A DNA stretch of 64,000 bases, taken from positions 8,428,468-8,492,467 of the forward strand of contig NZ_CP025096.1 in the NCBI RefSeq assembly GCF_002831565.1, given 5' to 3'. Positions 45,371 to 53,705 of this stretch are shown piece by piece (within the stretch, counting starts at the first letter, position 1; each line of letters opens with the position of its first letter). The notes beneath the pieces are model-generated. The model was not told where the DNA came from and did no database searches. It saw only the letters and a program-made list of their open reading frames with translations. Source of the stretch: Spirosoma pollinicola (GTDB lineage: Bacteria; Bacteroidota; Bacteroidia; Cytophagales; Spirosomataceae). The translations under genes were made by a program, and so were the position numbers.

Positions 45371-45854
45371 TGTTGTATAATCAATCTTATTTTAGTCTAA
45401 GGAGCTTGTAAGACAAATTTCTTATATTGTCTTACAAGCTTAAATACGTGTCTTACATTTTTTGAATTTTGTCTTACATGATTCTGTTTTGTCAAATTTT
45501 AGCTAAATATGTGTCTTACACGTGTAAGACATTCTAATGGAAGCTGAAAATCCCGCACCTACCTCAGACACTAAGATAGATTCACCCTCTAAAACTAATG
45601 GGCCTGTAACTTGGTCTATTCGGGGTGTTGAACGCGACACTCGATCTGTAATCGAGAAGGCTGCTGAACGAGCCGGTAAGACGATGGGTCAGTACGTCAA
45701 TGAGGATATCCGCAGTTTAGTACAAGGCCAGCTCTCTCAATCTCAATTACCAGCTGCCCCGGTTGATCTACAAAACCAGATGGACCACCTGACAAAAATG
45801 GTCGAAGCTCTTACTAATCGAATGCCTGAACAAGGAAAGAAAAGTTTCTGGCAA
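45371..45854. repeat. right-end copy of the 955-bp plasmid repeat (left part)
   Basis: The 484 bp match 36911-37394 with three base differences, one of which changes codon 7 of the RHH protein (Val to Ala). The six TGTCTTACA-type sites upstream of the gene are all retained. The contig ends inside the gene. Confidence 0.85.
45537..45854 (+). CDS. RHH-like plasmid protein, second copy cut at contig end
   Basis: The frame is identical to 37077-37394 except Val7 to Ala. It stops at the linker, four residues from the natural end. If contig C is circular, the missing end follows in the 172-bp gap. Confidence 0.8.
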
Positions 45855-45866
45855 CTAGCTAGCTAG
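45855..45866. other. CTAGCTAGCTAG artificial contig-join linker (3)
   Basis: The linker lies between a cut plasmid gene and a cut IS3 orfA. Same 12-mer as the three others. Confidence 0.85.
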
Positions 45867-46105
45867 AGCTTCTCGAAGCTCTCGCGAAGCTCTCGTTGCA
45901 ACCTTCTGATCTGTTGCTGTTCGTCAGTAAGTGTGGTATTGGCAGGCAACGTTTGATCGTTTTTTTTGTGGCGTTGTCTCCATTTGCTGATTCGTCCTGG
46001 ATCGATGTCCAATTCGCGGGCGGCTTCTTGAATTGATCCTTTTACATAAGACAGCTCGACAGCCATTTCCTTGAATGCTTCGTCAAACACACGTCGTTTA
46101 ACCAT
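45867..46105 (-). CDS. IS3-family OrfA, C-terminal part missing
   Basis: The frame starts MVKRRVFDEAFKEMAVEL and has the HTH (ARELDIDPGRISKWRQ). It matches the orfA fragments at 63219-63421 and 63434-63650 and closely matches 60226-60528. It ends at the linker. Confidence 0.8.
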
Positions 46106-46170
46106 GGTCAAATTGAAGTTTGGCCTCAAATCTGCCTAAAAAAAGTCTCCAGTCAAATGTAGCAAGTTCA
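45867..46170 (-). mobile_element. IS3-family element, orfA-side end, cut at contig end
   Basis: The 3' terminus AGCAAGTTCA at 46161-46170 is the same as at 60593 and 63715. The first 30 bp after the linker differ from the intact copy (repeated GAAGCTCTCG words) and look like an assembly tip error. The terminus lies inside a CRISPR repeat. Confidence 0.85.
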
Positions 46171-46647
46171 GAGTGGAATTGAAATTCACTAACCCACACC
46201 CGGTACTGATCGAATTTAAGTCCTTCTAATCGTACCAGAGTGGAATTGAAATACCAAACTCGTCATTGATGTCTCCCAGGTCAATGAGCTTCTAATCGTA
46301 CCAGAGTGGAATTGAAAGGTAGTAAACTTGGGGTCATTGCGGCCAATAGTGTTGACTTCTAATCGTACCAGAGTGGAATTGAAATATTAAAAGTTCCCAT
46401 GACCATGCGTGATATGCTGCTCTTCTAATCGTACCAGAGTGGAATTGAAATCTGCTTAACGAAATGGTATAGGTGGGCTTACCGTGTCTTCTAATCGTAC
46501 CAGAGTGGAATTGAAATTCCGGATATCGCGCTCGGTGTAGGACTGTACCGTGCTTCTAATCGTACCAGAGTGGAATTGAAATTAATAATGCCGGATAGGA
46601 TACCCGCGCCGGTATTAACTTCTAATCGTACCAGAGTGGCATTAAAA
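46171..46647 (+). CRISPR. CRISPR array, eight repeats, first interrupted by IS3
   Basis: The 29-nt repeat (CTTCTAATCGTACCAG followed by AGTGGAATTGAAA) starts at 46223, 46289, 46356, 46422, 46488, 46553 and 46619, with unique spacers of 36-38 nt. The last repeat has two changes, so it marks the trailer end. The array therefore reads rightward, with its leader to the left. At the left, an IS3 end (46170) abuts the last 14 nt of a further repeat (46171-46184), so the IS is inserted in a repeat and the leader side is not in view. No cas gene is present in this contig. Confidence 0.95.
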
Positions 46648-46943
46648 CTTAATTTATTGGTCAATATAAAACTGGATTATCAACAAACGGTCAACATTTT
46701 TACGGACGAGTCATTAACAAATCGTTCAAATAAAGGTAAGCGTACACAGTTTATTGAACTTACAATGCTATGTATAACAATTAGTTACACCAATATTTCA
46801 TTGTCGTAAAATCGTTCAGGAAAACCCTTGGCCAAATGAACGCGTTTACAAATAGGTTCTTTTATGGGAAAGGCGATGTAACAGGATCGAATGCACTTTA
46901 CCCGCTATCCTATGCTAAGCCGCGTGTCAGGTAACCTGTCTGA
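46648..46943. other. trailer side of CRISPR array, AT-rich
   Basis: About 300 bp without a gene; an apparent rightward frame (46570-46809) overlaps the CRISPR array and is not credible. Confidence 0.5.
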
Positions 46944-47150
46944 TCAATCCACTTTCTTAATCTCGGTCGCACTGAGGGTGATGGTAAATTCGCGCCGTTG
47001 ACTGTTCCAGCAGTGTACCCGCTGACCATATTGACTGATCACCGGGACAGGCCAGTCAATGGCCCCATTAGCCGCTTCTAACGCTTGAGCTGCCTTTGGG
47101 TTAATGAGCGTGACTAAGTCATTCAACTTGAACTCGTGGTTTTTCTTCAT
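46944..47150 (-). CDS. small hypothetical protein
   Basis: The 68-aa protein starts MKKNHEFKLNDLVTLINPKA and has a beta-rich C-terminus (REFTITLSATEIKKVD). It is divergent from the gene at 47205 with 54 bp between them, so a shared promoter region is likely. No family recognised, but composition is protein-like. Confidence 0.55.
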   Translation of the reverse strand: MKKNHEFKLNDLVTLINPKAAQALEAANGAIDWPVPVISQYGQRVHCWNSQRREFTITLSATEIKKVD

Positions 47151-47204
47151 TCAATACTTAATTTTCTACCTTTGTTTTCTGGTAAAAGTCTTAAAACCAA
47201 GTGA

Positions 47205-47693
47205 ATGAAAGCCATTAACATCCATTTTTTTTCGCCTACTGAAAACCAACAGCCTACGGCCAAGGCCGAAAAAGCCGCCAAACCAGCTAAGCTACTTTTA
47301 ACCGGTTACATTTCTAGTGTCGGCAAACTTGTTTTGCCCGCCAAGACGGTGGCTCATTTAGGGGTCGATCTAAGCAAGACAGGCTTTAAAGTAGGGATGG
47401 ACGAAGGAAAGCGCAAAGCCAAATCGCTCTACCTGGTTCCAAGCAGTAGTGATGCGGAAACCTTTACCTTCGAGAAAGCGGCTAAAAGTTATACGTTGGC
47501 ATTACCCTTTATCTTGACCAAGAGTGGAGTTGATTTCGCCAAAACGAAATACGACTTTACCATTCGCCTTTTCGAGTTTGAAGGCACGACCGCCTTTGCG
47601 CTGCAATTAGCTCCTGAAGCTGCGGCTGTCAAAGTACCTTACACCGGTAAGCCAAGAGGTCGAAAGCCCAGGCAAGCCTCCGATGCCGAGTAA
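47205..47693 (+). CDS. hypothetical protein, basic C-terminus
   Basis: The 162-aa protein has a Lys/Ala-rich N-terminal tract (about 18-30) and a beta-rich centre (LLLTGYISSVGKLVLPAKTV). A C-terminal GKPRGRKPRQ, an AT-hook-like basic motif, suggests DNA binding. No known family is recognised. A Rho-independent terminator follows (47704-47726). Confidence 0.65.
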   Translation: MKAINIHFFSPTENQQPTAKAEKAAKPAKLLLTGYISSVGKLVLPAKTVAHLGVDLSKTGFKVGMDEGKRKAKSLYLVPSSSDAETFTFEKAAKSYTLALPFILTKSGVDFAKTKYDFTIRLFEFEGTTAFALQLAPEAAAVKVPYTGKPRGRKPRQASDAE

Positions 47694-47703
47694 CCTTAAT
47701 GAG

Positions 47704-47726
47704 CCCTGTTCAGACAGGGTTTTTTT
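47704..47726 (+). terminator. Rho-independent terminator
   Basis: CCCTGT-TCAG-ACAGGG stem-loop (47704-47719) followed by seven T, 10 bp past the stop of the gene at 47205. Confidence 0.9.
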
Positions 47727-47947
47727 GTGTTTTGTCTCTGGTGATGTAATGTAGTCTTCAACCGATCTTTTCAAGAACTGGCCATCTTTTTTTAAGTGAC
47801 TCCCCCAATTTTTCTTTCGCTGCCATCCTGGCAGCTTTTAAGTAGTAGATTCTATCCCCTTTTCCACTATTTTTGTTTTGTCACGAGTCAAGAACGGTCG
47901 TTCTAGCTTTGTGACAAACACATTTTTTGTCTACAAATAGTCTATTT

Positions 47948-48613
47948 ATGGTAAAATACGTAGCCTACTACCGGGTATCGACCCAAAAGCAGGGGAGAAG
48001 CGGACTAGGACTCGATGCCCAGAAAGCAGGTATCCACGCCTTTTGTGGTGAGCAGTTGATCGGCGACTTTATCGAAATTGAATCCGGTGGAAAAACCAGC
48101 CGGAAGGAGCTGGCCAAAGCCATTGAACTCTGTCAGAAAGAAAATGCAAAGTTGATTGCCTACCGGCTAGACCGGGTGTTGCGGAATCTGGAAATTCTGG
48201 TTGCCTTGCGGCTGAATAAAGTCATGTTCACGGCCCTCGATTGTCTGAACGACTCTGACATGATTATTAACATCAAAGCCGCCTTAGCCGAGGATGAGTT
48301 ACGCAAGATCTCCGAACGAACAAGGGCCGCTTTACACCAAAAGAAAGCCCGTGGTTTCACCTTGGGTAAGCCTGACAATTTCTGTGCTGAAGGTCGCCAA
48401 AAAGGAACGGGTGTTGGCAAACATGCGGCCCGAAATCACCCCGCTAACCAACAAGCCGCCGAGCTAATCCGCCTCTACCAGCGCGATAAAATGACGCTCA
48501 GGGCGATTGCCCAACAACTCAACAACACGGGCTTTCGGACCCGAACCGGTAAATTATTCCAAGCCGAATCCGTACGACGATTGATGAGTAAAGCACTTGT
48601 GCGCCAGCAATAG
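47948..48613 (+). CDS. serine recombinase (resolvase/invertase family)
   Basis: The 221-aa protein starts MVKYVAYYRVSTQKQGRSGL, with the catalytic Ser in YYRVSTQKQ and the conserved Arg in AYRLDRVLRN. The long helix reads ELRKISERTRAALHQKKARG. A C-terminal Recombinase-like HTH follows (MTLRAIAQQLNNTGFRTRTG). It is a small resolvase/invertase-type enzyme that cuts and rejoins DNA at specific sites. I chose the ATG at 47948; a start 21 bp earlier exists. A tRNA-like fragment lies just downstream. Confidence 0.9.
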   Translation: MVKYVAYYRVSTQKQGRSGLGLDAQKAGIHAFCGEQLIGDFIEIESGGKTSRKELAKAIELCQKENAKLIAYRLDRVLRNLEILVALRLNKVMFTALDCLNDSDMIINIKAALAEDELRKISERTRAALHQKKARGFTLGKPDNFCAEGRQKGTGVGKHAARNHPANQQAAELIRLYQRDKMTLRAIAQQLNNTGFRTRTGKLFQAESVRRLMSKALVRQQ

Positions 48614-48699
48614 CATAATCAGCGAGAATGGAACTGATAATCTCAGCAGTATGAATTGATGAGGGTGGGGTCCGGACTCTATCTTGCTGAGCCGCTTTG

Positions 48700-48731
48700 G
48701 ATATAACTCCCTACCACTGAGCTAGCGCCCT
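48700..48731 (-). other. tRNA-like 5' half fragment
   Basis: Leftward, AGGGCGCTAGCTCAGTGGTA followed by GGGAGT resembles the acceptor, D-arm and A-box of a tRNA. No anticodon arm, matching acceptor 3' end or T-arm consensus follows, so it is not a functional tRNA. It could be a relic of an attachment site beside the recombinase. Confidence 0.3.
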
Positions 48732-48787
48732 AAAGAAGACTCTGGCCTAGTGTTTGGGCCACTCATGCTCAGTAATCTTTAATTTTG

Positions 48788-48827
48788 ATTCTCGACAGAC
48801 TCCTTGTACGAGGAGTCTGTCGAGAAT
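48788..48827 (-). terminator. 17-bp hairpin after the jacalin-aerolysin gene
   Basis: ATTCTCGACAGACTCCT (48788-48804) and AGGAGTCTGTCGAGAAT (48811-48827) form a perfect stem with a 6-nt loop, 4 bp past the leftward gene at 48832. Confidence 0.8.
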
Positions 48828-48831
48828 TATT

Positions 48832-49869
48832 CTAGTTCGATGGGGGTATCAGTGTGCCTTTGGCTTGGCTTCGGCCATAAACCACGTTGGTGTACAACCC
48901 CTTTACGGGGACACTCACTTGATTCCCACTGTTGAAACTGATGGTTAATTGACCCGAGTAGGGCAAATCTAATTGGCCTTGACTGACCGTAGCTAAGGCA
49001 TTAACAAGGTACTCCGCTGGTAACACGCCGCCTGTATCCCAGCTCAAGCTTATTTCGGTCGTTACCTCTGTCGAGGACTCACTGCCTGTCGTTCGCTCCC
49101 AACCAGCGGTCGCTTCGCCACCAATGCCGAAAATATCCGCCTTTACTGTCACCAAGGCGTAATACTTCACGGTGGATGACTTGGTCCATGATTGTGAACT
49201 CGTCCGGGTTACGGCGTTGGCAAAGCGCCAGTTAGTCTCCGTATTAAAAGGACCGAATGAGGCCTGCTGTAAGGCCACCACGTTGATGCCCGCCGCGCTG
49301 CCTTTTTCAGGAGCTCCGCTATAGTGTACATCCCCTAATTGAACCGAGGAAACGTTATCAAAAAAGATGAAGCCAAGCATGTCAATTTCCTGGCCGCCGC
49401 GGCCCGTATAGCCCACTAGAATCCCCGAGCCGGTGGGTGCCACATAAGTATTTTGTCCCGATACATCTTTTCCGGCGGCCAACGTTTTACCCGTGTTAGT
49501 TGTCATCTCGACGCGGCCCGTTCGGGTTCCCACTCCATTTCCCCAGAGCTTCAACGAGGTAATGATTTCGCCTGGATTGATATCAAGTTTGGCGTACTCA
49601 TTTTTTTGTTGACCCGCTTGAGTGGACGAGTCATCGGTATACGTAAGTCGAACGCCTTTCAACGCTTTTGAATCATACCATACTTCAACTCGTTTGACAA
49701 GTAGACCGTTGAGAGCCTCACTCGATAGAAATTTGCTACCCCCAAATCCCCCCACTACATATTCAGGTGTATAATAGGGCCCCGAGGGGTAATCAGGCCA
49801 GTCATTAGTTTCGCCGGGGTTAGCCCTAGTGAAGAGTTCCGCGGGAATCGGTTGTGAGATAGTTTCCAT
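48832..49869 (-). CDS. jacalin-lectin plus aerolysin-like pore-forming protein
   Basis: The 345-aa protein has two parts. Residues about 35-170 look like a jacalin-like lectin: FGGSKF, then VEVWYDSKALKGVRLTYTDD, ITSLKLWGNGVGTRTGRVEM and a closing GRGGQEIDMLGFIFFD. Residues about 195-345 look like an aerolysin/ETX-type pore-forming module with Ser/Thr-rich amphipathic strands (TRTSSQSWTKSSTVKY, GSESSTEVTTEISLSWD) and a terminal beta-sandwich. This order is that of natterin/Dln1-type proteins of animals. No signal peptide is visible, so release may depend on lysis or another route. A strong terminator follows. Confidence 0.75.
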   Translation of the reverse strand: METISQPIPAELFTRANPGETNDWPDYPSGPYYTPEYVVGGFGGSKFLSSEALNGLLVKRVEVWYDSKALKGVRLTYTDDSSTQAGQQKNEYAKLDINPGEIITSLKLWGNGVGTRTGRVEMTTNTGKTLAAGKDVSGQNTYVAPTGSGILVGYTGRGGQEIDMLGFIFFDNVSSVQLGDVHYSGAPEKGSAAGINVVALQQASFGPFNTETNWRFANAVTRTSSQSWTKSSTVKYYALVTVKADIFGIGGEATAGWERTTGSESSTEVTTEISLSWDTGGVLPAEYLVNALATVSQGQLDLPYSGQLTISFNSGNQVSVPVKGLYTNVVYGRSQAKGTLIPPSN

Positions 49870-50445
49870 AGTCGATGTGCTTACTTATTTTGGTTGAAGA
49901 CAAAAGTAGCCTGCACCGGAAGGGACTTATGGTATAAATGAGTCAAATAGTATAAATTTTGTTTCAGCATATTTTATACTGTTAATTTACAATTTTTATA
50001 TAAGATTTTTTATAAATAAAAGAAGCACATTAACCGACGGTTGGGGTTAGCTTGATGAGCTTGAAAACTCCTAGCACTCGTTAGCCTGTAGGCTTATGAG
50101 CGCCTAGTTTTAATTATTTGGTATAGTCTTTATGTGTCTGCCTCTAAAAGGCAATTAGTTCGGCTGACTAAAGTAGATAGGCTCTCAATTTTGAGGTTAC
50201 TTCTGGCTAGGCACGGTTCCAGACCGCCGGGCAATGGTAGTGCTATCTAGAGCCTTAAAGCGCCGTGCTCTCAATAACGTGCCTGGCAGGTTACTTATCG
50301 ACTACTTTAGAGAGGTGATGATTTATCTCACAAACTCAGCTAAAATGTGAGATTCTGCTTTTGATTGGTGAGATGGCAATTTGAGACTAAAGCGAGAACA
50401 GAATGAGTTTGCTTGCACTATTACTGTACCCATTTCACGAATCGG
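49870..50445. other. intergenic region with candidate structured RNA
   Basis: No gene. The first 150 bp (49930-50040) are very AT-rich. Nested inverted repeats at 50168-50310 (CTAAAGTAG with CTACTTTAG; GCTAGGCACG at 50206-50215 with CGTGCCTGGC at 50278-50287; AGGCTCT with AGAGCCT) could fold into a structured RNA. An RNA is not proven. Confidence 0.35.
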
Positions 50446-52137
50446 GCGTGGCTGTTGCACAACTCCGCTTAGGGATATAAGGGGCCTTTTCTGTATCTTA
50501 AGGTATGCAAGGCAGAAAAGAATATACCGAAAAGCAAATCACTTGTTTTCAGCTGTCTAACCGCGTCCCTAAGCACAACCTCTACCGCCGGTTAAAGGAG
50601 ACGCTCAACCTGACATTCATCTATGAGGCTACGGAACAGCTCTATGGATCAACAGGTAATCCGTCGATTGACCCGGTAGTGTTTTTTAAGTTCATGCTCA
50701 TCGGTTGCCTGGAGAACATTTCTTCGGACAGAAAACTGATCCAGCACTGCTCTATGCGGATGGACATACTGTATTTCCTGGGCTACAATATCGATGAGCC
50801 GCTTCCCTGGCACTCTACCCTGAGCCGTACCCGCAAACTTTACCCGGAAGTACTTTTTGAGGCTGTGTTCGATAAAGTATTCAGCTTGTGTGTAGCTAGT
50901 AATATGGTAGCCGGTCGTAGAGCAGCCATCGACTCTGCTCCCGTCAAAGCCAATGCCTCGATGGAAAGGCTGTTGGAAAAACAGCCTCAAAGACCAGGAC
51001 CCAAGCTGCTACTACAGACTGAAGATCACAATGGATCAGTAGACTTGGTGCCCAAACCCAGCAAGCGTCAAGCTGCCTCGGTGATTACCGCTGCTGATCA
51101 TCAGTTAAGACAGTTGAAAAAGCGCCAGCAGAACTTGCAATGTGCGCCAACTACCCTGGGAGCCAGTAATGAAAAGGCCCAATTGTTGAGTAACAAGACT
51201 CATTACAGCCCCACCGATCCAGATGCTCGTATCTCGATCAAGCCGGGTAAGGCCCGCAAACTCAACTACAATTGTAGCTTAGCGGTCGATACGGCCGAAG
51301 GGGTCATCAGTCATGTGCAAGCCGATTTCGCCGATGGTCGGGACAGCCAGACTCTTCCCGATATTACCCTGAAACTTCAGCAGCGGTTGTCACATAATGA
51401 GTTGCGTTTAGAGGAGCTATTGGCCGATACAGGCTATTCCAACGGGAGTAACTACGCCTTACTGGAGCAGTGGAAAATCACCGGCTGGATACCCGTTTTC
51501 GGTCAATATAAGCCCCAGATCGAAGGCTTTCCTTATGATCCTGAGGAAGATCACTTCACTTGTTCAGAGGGTAAGCGTTTACCCTTTAAGACGTTTGACA
51601 AGAACGCGGATGGCGGCTGGCTGAAAGTCTACCGAGCGGATTACCAAGACTGCAAACAGTGTCCGCTCAAGCCCACCTGTGTTCCCAAGAGGTGGTCCGC
51701 CACCGCGGCAATGCCGACAAATTATCAGAACGGCCTATGATCCCTTCTATCGCCGAGCCCTGGAGCGCCAGCAAAGTCGACGGGGCAAACGCTTGAAGCG
51801 GCTTCGTCAACGGACGGTGGAACCCGTCTTAGGTAGTCTAGTGGAGTACAATGGGTTGCGAAAGATTAATGTACGGGGTAAAGCTGGGGCCCACAAGGTG
51901 ATGCTGATGGCGGCTACTGCCTTCAACCTCAAGAAGTATATGAAGTTCACCACCAAGTCCACTCTCAGCCAGGCCATAGCCCTAAGAGTGGAATGGTCAT
52001 TGTCTTCTCAGGACACTTTTTTGTGCTTTGGCATGCCTTTTCTCAACTAAGAAGGGCAGACCAGGGTAGAAAATCTCATTCGCCAATTCAGCCACTGAAA
52101 AATCGACGTTGGAAGCGGAGTTGTGCAACAGCCACGC
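50446..52137 (+). mobile_element. IS1182-type insertion sequence
   Basis: Perfect 25-bp terminal inverted repeats (50446-50470, starting GCGTGGCTGTTGCACAACTC, and 52113-52137) enclose a transposase gene. The size, 1692 bp, fits the group. No target duplication is visible. Confidence 0.85.
50505..52050 (+). pseudogene. IS1182-family transposase with frameshift
   Basis: The first frame (50505-51740) has an N-terminal DUF772-like region (YEATEQLYGSTGNPSIDPVV), AIDSAPVKANAS with the first acidic residue, and LLADTGYSNGSNYALLEQ with the second. After CVPKR it runs out, and homology resumes in another frame (RQIIRTAYDPFYRRALERQQ to RTVEPVLGSLVEYNGLRK, with the catalytic Glu) up to 52050. A frameshift near 51690-51715 therefore breaks the gene; a sequencing error cannot be excluded. 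Confidence 0.8.
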
Positions 52138-52180
52138 TCCCAAATGAGACGAATGGAAATTACTAATCAATAAATAGGGG
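52136..52180. repeat. short interspersed repeat (copy 1)
   Basis: GCTCCCAAATGAGACGAATG and the rest up to ATAAATAGGG resembles 60932-60975 at about 80% identity, with partial matches at 57563-57584 and (upstream part) 56824-56842. It directly follows the right end of the IS1182 element. Confidence 0.45.
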
Positions 52181-52433
52181 GTTCCGCCTCTACGTCTGTT
52201 AATAATTTTCAAGGCGGTAAATTTCGTTGATTGGGATACAAAAGAAGAGGCACGTCGTCTGTGTAGTGACTGCGTTTTTGGCCTGGAATCGCTTCGACTA
52301 GCTAGCATCCTACCTAGTGTTGCTGAGATTAATTATTGACACTCGACTGGGTTCACTACTGACATACGGCTGTCACTCCCCTGGTGTTTCTTTGTGTAGT
52401 CATTCAATTGACAACCTCAACCAATTACAGACC

Positions 52434-52952
52434 ATGGAAAACACAGTGCAGCTTAGCCAAACGATGGTTCCGATCGTTCTCTCCCCCCAGCAACTTCTTG
52501 CCCATTGGCAGGGACACCGCGGACTCACCCGCCGGTTGATCGAAGCCTACCCCGAGGAACACTTCTTTTCGTATTCCCTGGGCGGCATGCGACCTTGCTC
52601 GGCCCTGATTGATGAAGTCCTGCAAATGGCCGACCAGAGTATGCAGGGCGTTGTTTCGGGCATTTGGCCTTCGTTTGGCCAGGGTTCGGAGGCACCTCCA
52701 AAAGCAACTACAAAGGAGCAGGTACTGGCGCAGTGGGATCGGGTGACCGAGACGATTAATGCCCATTGGCCGCAGATTCCATCCACTCGCTTCCAGGAAG
52801 TCGACAAGGCGTTTGGACTGTATGAAGGTCCTATCTACTGGTTTCTTTTCTACCTGATCGATAATGAAATTCATCACCGGGGTCAGGCTTATGTCTACCT
52901 GCGCACGCTGGGCGTAGAGCCGCCCGCTTTCTGGGATCGTCCCCAGGTATAG
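52434..52952 (+). CDS. DinB-family protein
   Basis: The 172-aa protein is an up-down-up-down four-helix-bundle of the DinB type, with the conserved His pair near the end in IDNEIHHRGQAYVYLRTLG and Pro-rich tail GVEPPAFWDRP. DinB-like proteins are metal-binding thiol transferases or of unknown function. I chose MENTVQLSQT at 52434; an upstream frame to 52317 adds non-conserved residues. Confidence 0.85.
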   Translation: MENTVQLSQTMVPIVLSPQQLLAHWQGHRGLTRRLIEAYPEEHFFSYSLGGMRPCSALIDEVLQMADQSMQGVVSGIWPSFGQGSEAPPKATTKEQVLAQWDRVTETINAHWPQIPSTRFQEVDKAFGLYEGPIYWFLFYLIDNEIHHRGQAYVYLRTLGVEPPAFWDRPQV

Positions 52953-53030
52953 TCCGCTGGAAGCCCGGATAAGCCGATTAAAGGAGAAGGCGAATGGATT
53001 ACCTATTCTACGAACGTAAACTGTTTTCGG

Positions 53031-53645
53031 ATGAACGCCGATAAAAGACCCCTGTTGACGCGAGCAATACCGGTAACTGATTTTTCAGACTATTACTGGC
53101 TAAAAAAAGAGTTGGTTGATTTTTGTACACGACAGGGCCTCAAAACAAGTGGTAGCAAACTAGAAATTACGGAACGTATTGCGCATTTTCTGCAAACAGG
53201 TCGGCCACCAACCGACCTGGCACGTCCGAGCAAATCCTCCAATTCCGCTGACGGCCCGCCCCTAGTGGTTATGATGGATGCGCCCATCACGAAAAACTAC
53301 ACCAGTGGAGAACACATTCGGGGATTCTTTAAATCAGTGATTGGCCCACATTTTCATTTCACCGTAGGCCTGATGAAGTTTTGTAAGGAAAACCCAACCA
53401 AAACGTTTGGCGATGCCGTGCAGTACTGGCAGGAGGAATACCATCGAAAAAGCGACAAGTCGTATCAGCCCGAGATTGGGCCTCAGTTTGAGTACAATCA
53501 ATACATCCGGGATTTTATGGCCGCTAATGCCGGCGCGTCGCTAAAAGAGGCCATCAGGCACTGGAAGCAAAAACGCAGCGCGCGGGGTGACAATAAATAC
53601 TCCCGCGATGACCTGGCTTACGAATCATCAGAGACGAACGAGTAA
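53031..53645 (+). CDS. SAP-domain protein (DUF6434-like)
   Basis: The 204-aa protein has an N-terminal SAP-like motif (ELVDFCTRQGLKTSGSKLEI, then TERIAHFL), a DNA-binding helix-extended-loop-helix. A region resembling DUF6434 follows (PITKNYTSGEHIRGFFKSVI). The C-terminus is charged. A nucleic-acid-binding role is likely; nothing more can be said. Confidence 0.75.
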   Translation: MNADKRPLLTRAIPVTDFSDYYWLKKELVDFCTRQGLKTSGSKLEITERIAHFLQTGRPPTDLARPSKSSNSADGPPLVVMMDAPITKNYTSGEHIRGFFKSVIGPHFHFTVGLMKFCKENPTKTFGDAVQYWQEEYHRKSDKSYQPEIGPQFEYNQYIRDFMAANAGASLKEAIRHWKQKRSARGDNKYSRDDLAYESSETNE

Positions 53646-53705
53646 CTTTTTAAGTGAATCAAGGGACCGTATGCGACTTATTGAGTTAGACAAATATTAG
53701 GAATC

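Noticed and set aside
28020..45854. 955-bp repeats as a composite transposon
   Set aside because: The block has no transposase or terminal inverted repeats; its arrangement at the contig ends fits circularity or plasmid fusion better.
46570..46809. Rightward 79-codon frame
   Set aside because: Begins inside the CRISPR array and runs into AT-rich trailer DNA; no protein-like features.
48661..48731. Complete tRNA gene on the minus strand
   Set aside because: Only the 5' half matches tRNA consensus; no pairing acceptor end, anticodon stem or T-arm.
52298..52305. CTAGCTAG octamer in the intergenic DNA before the DinB gene
   Set aside because: Shorter than the 12-mer linker and no gene or repeat is cut there.
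51997..52308. Leftward 103-codon frame
   Set aside because: Crosses the right end of the IS1182 element and overlaps its transposase.
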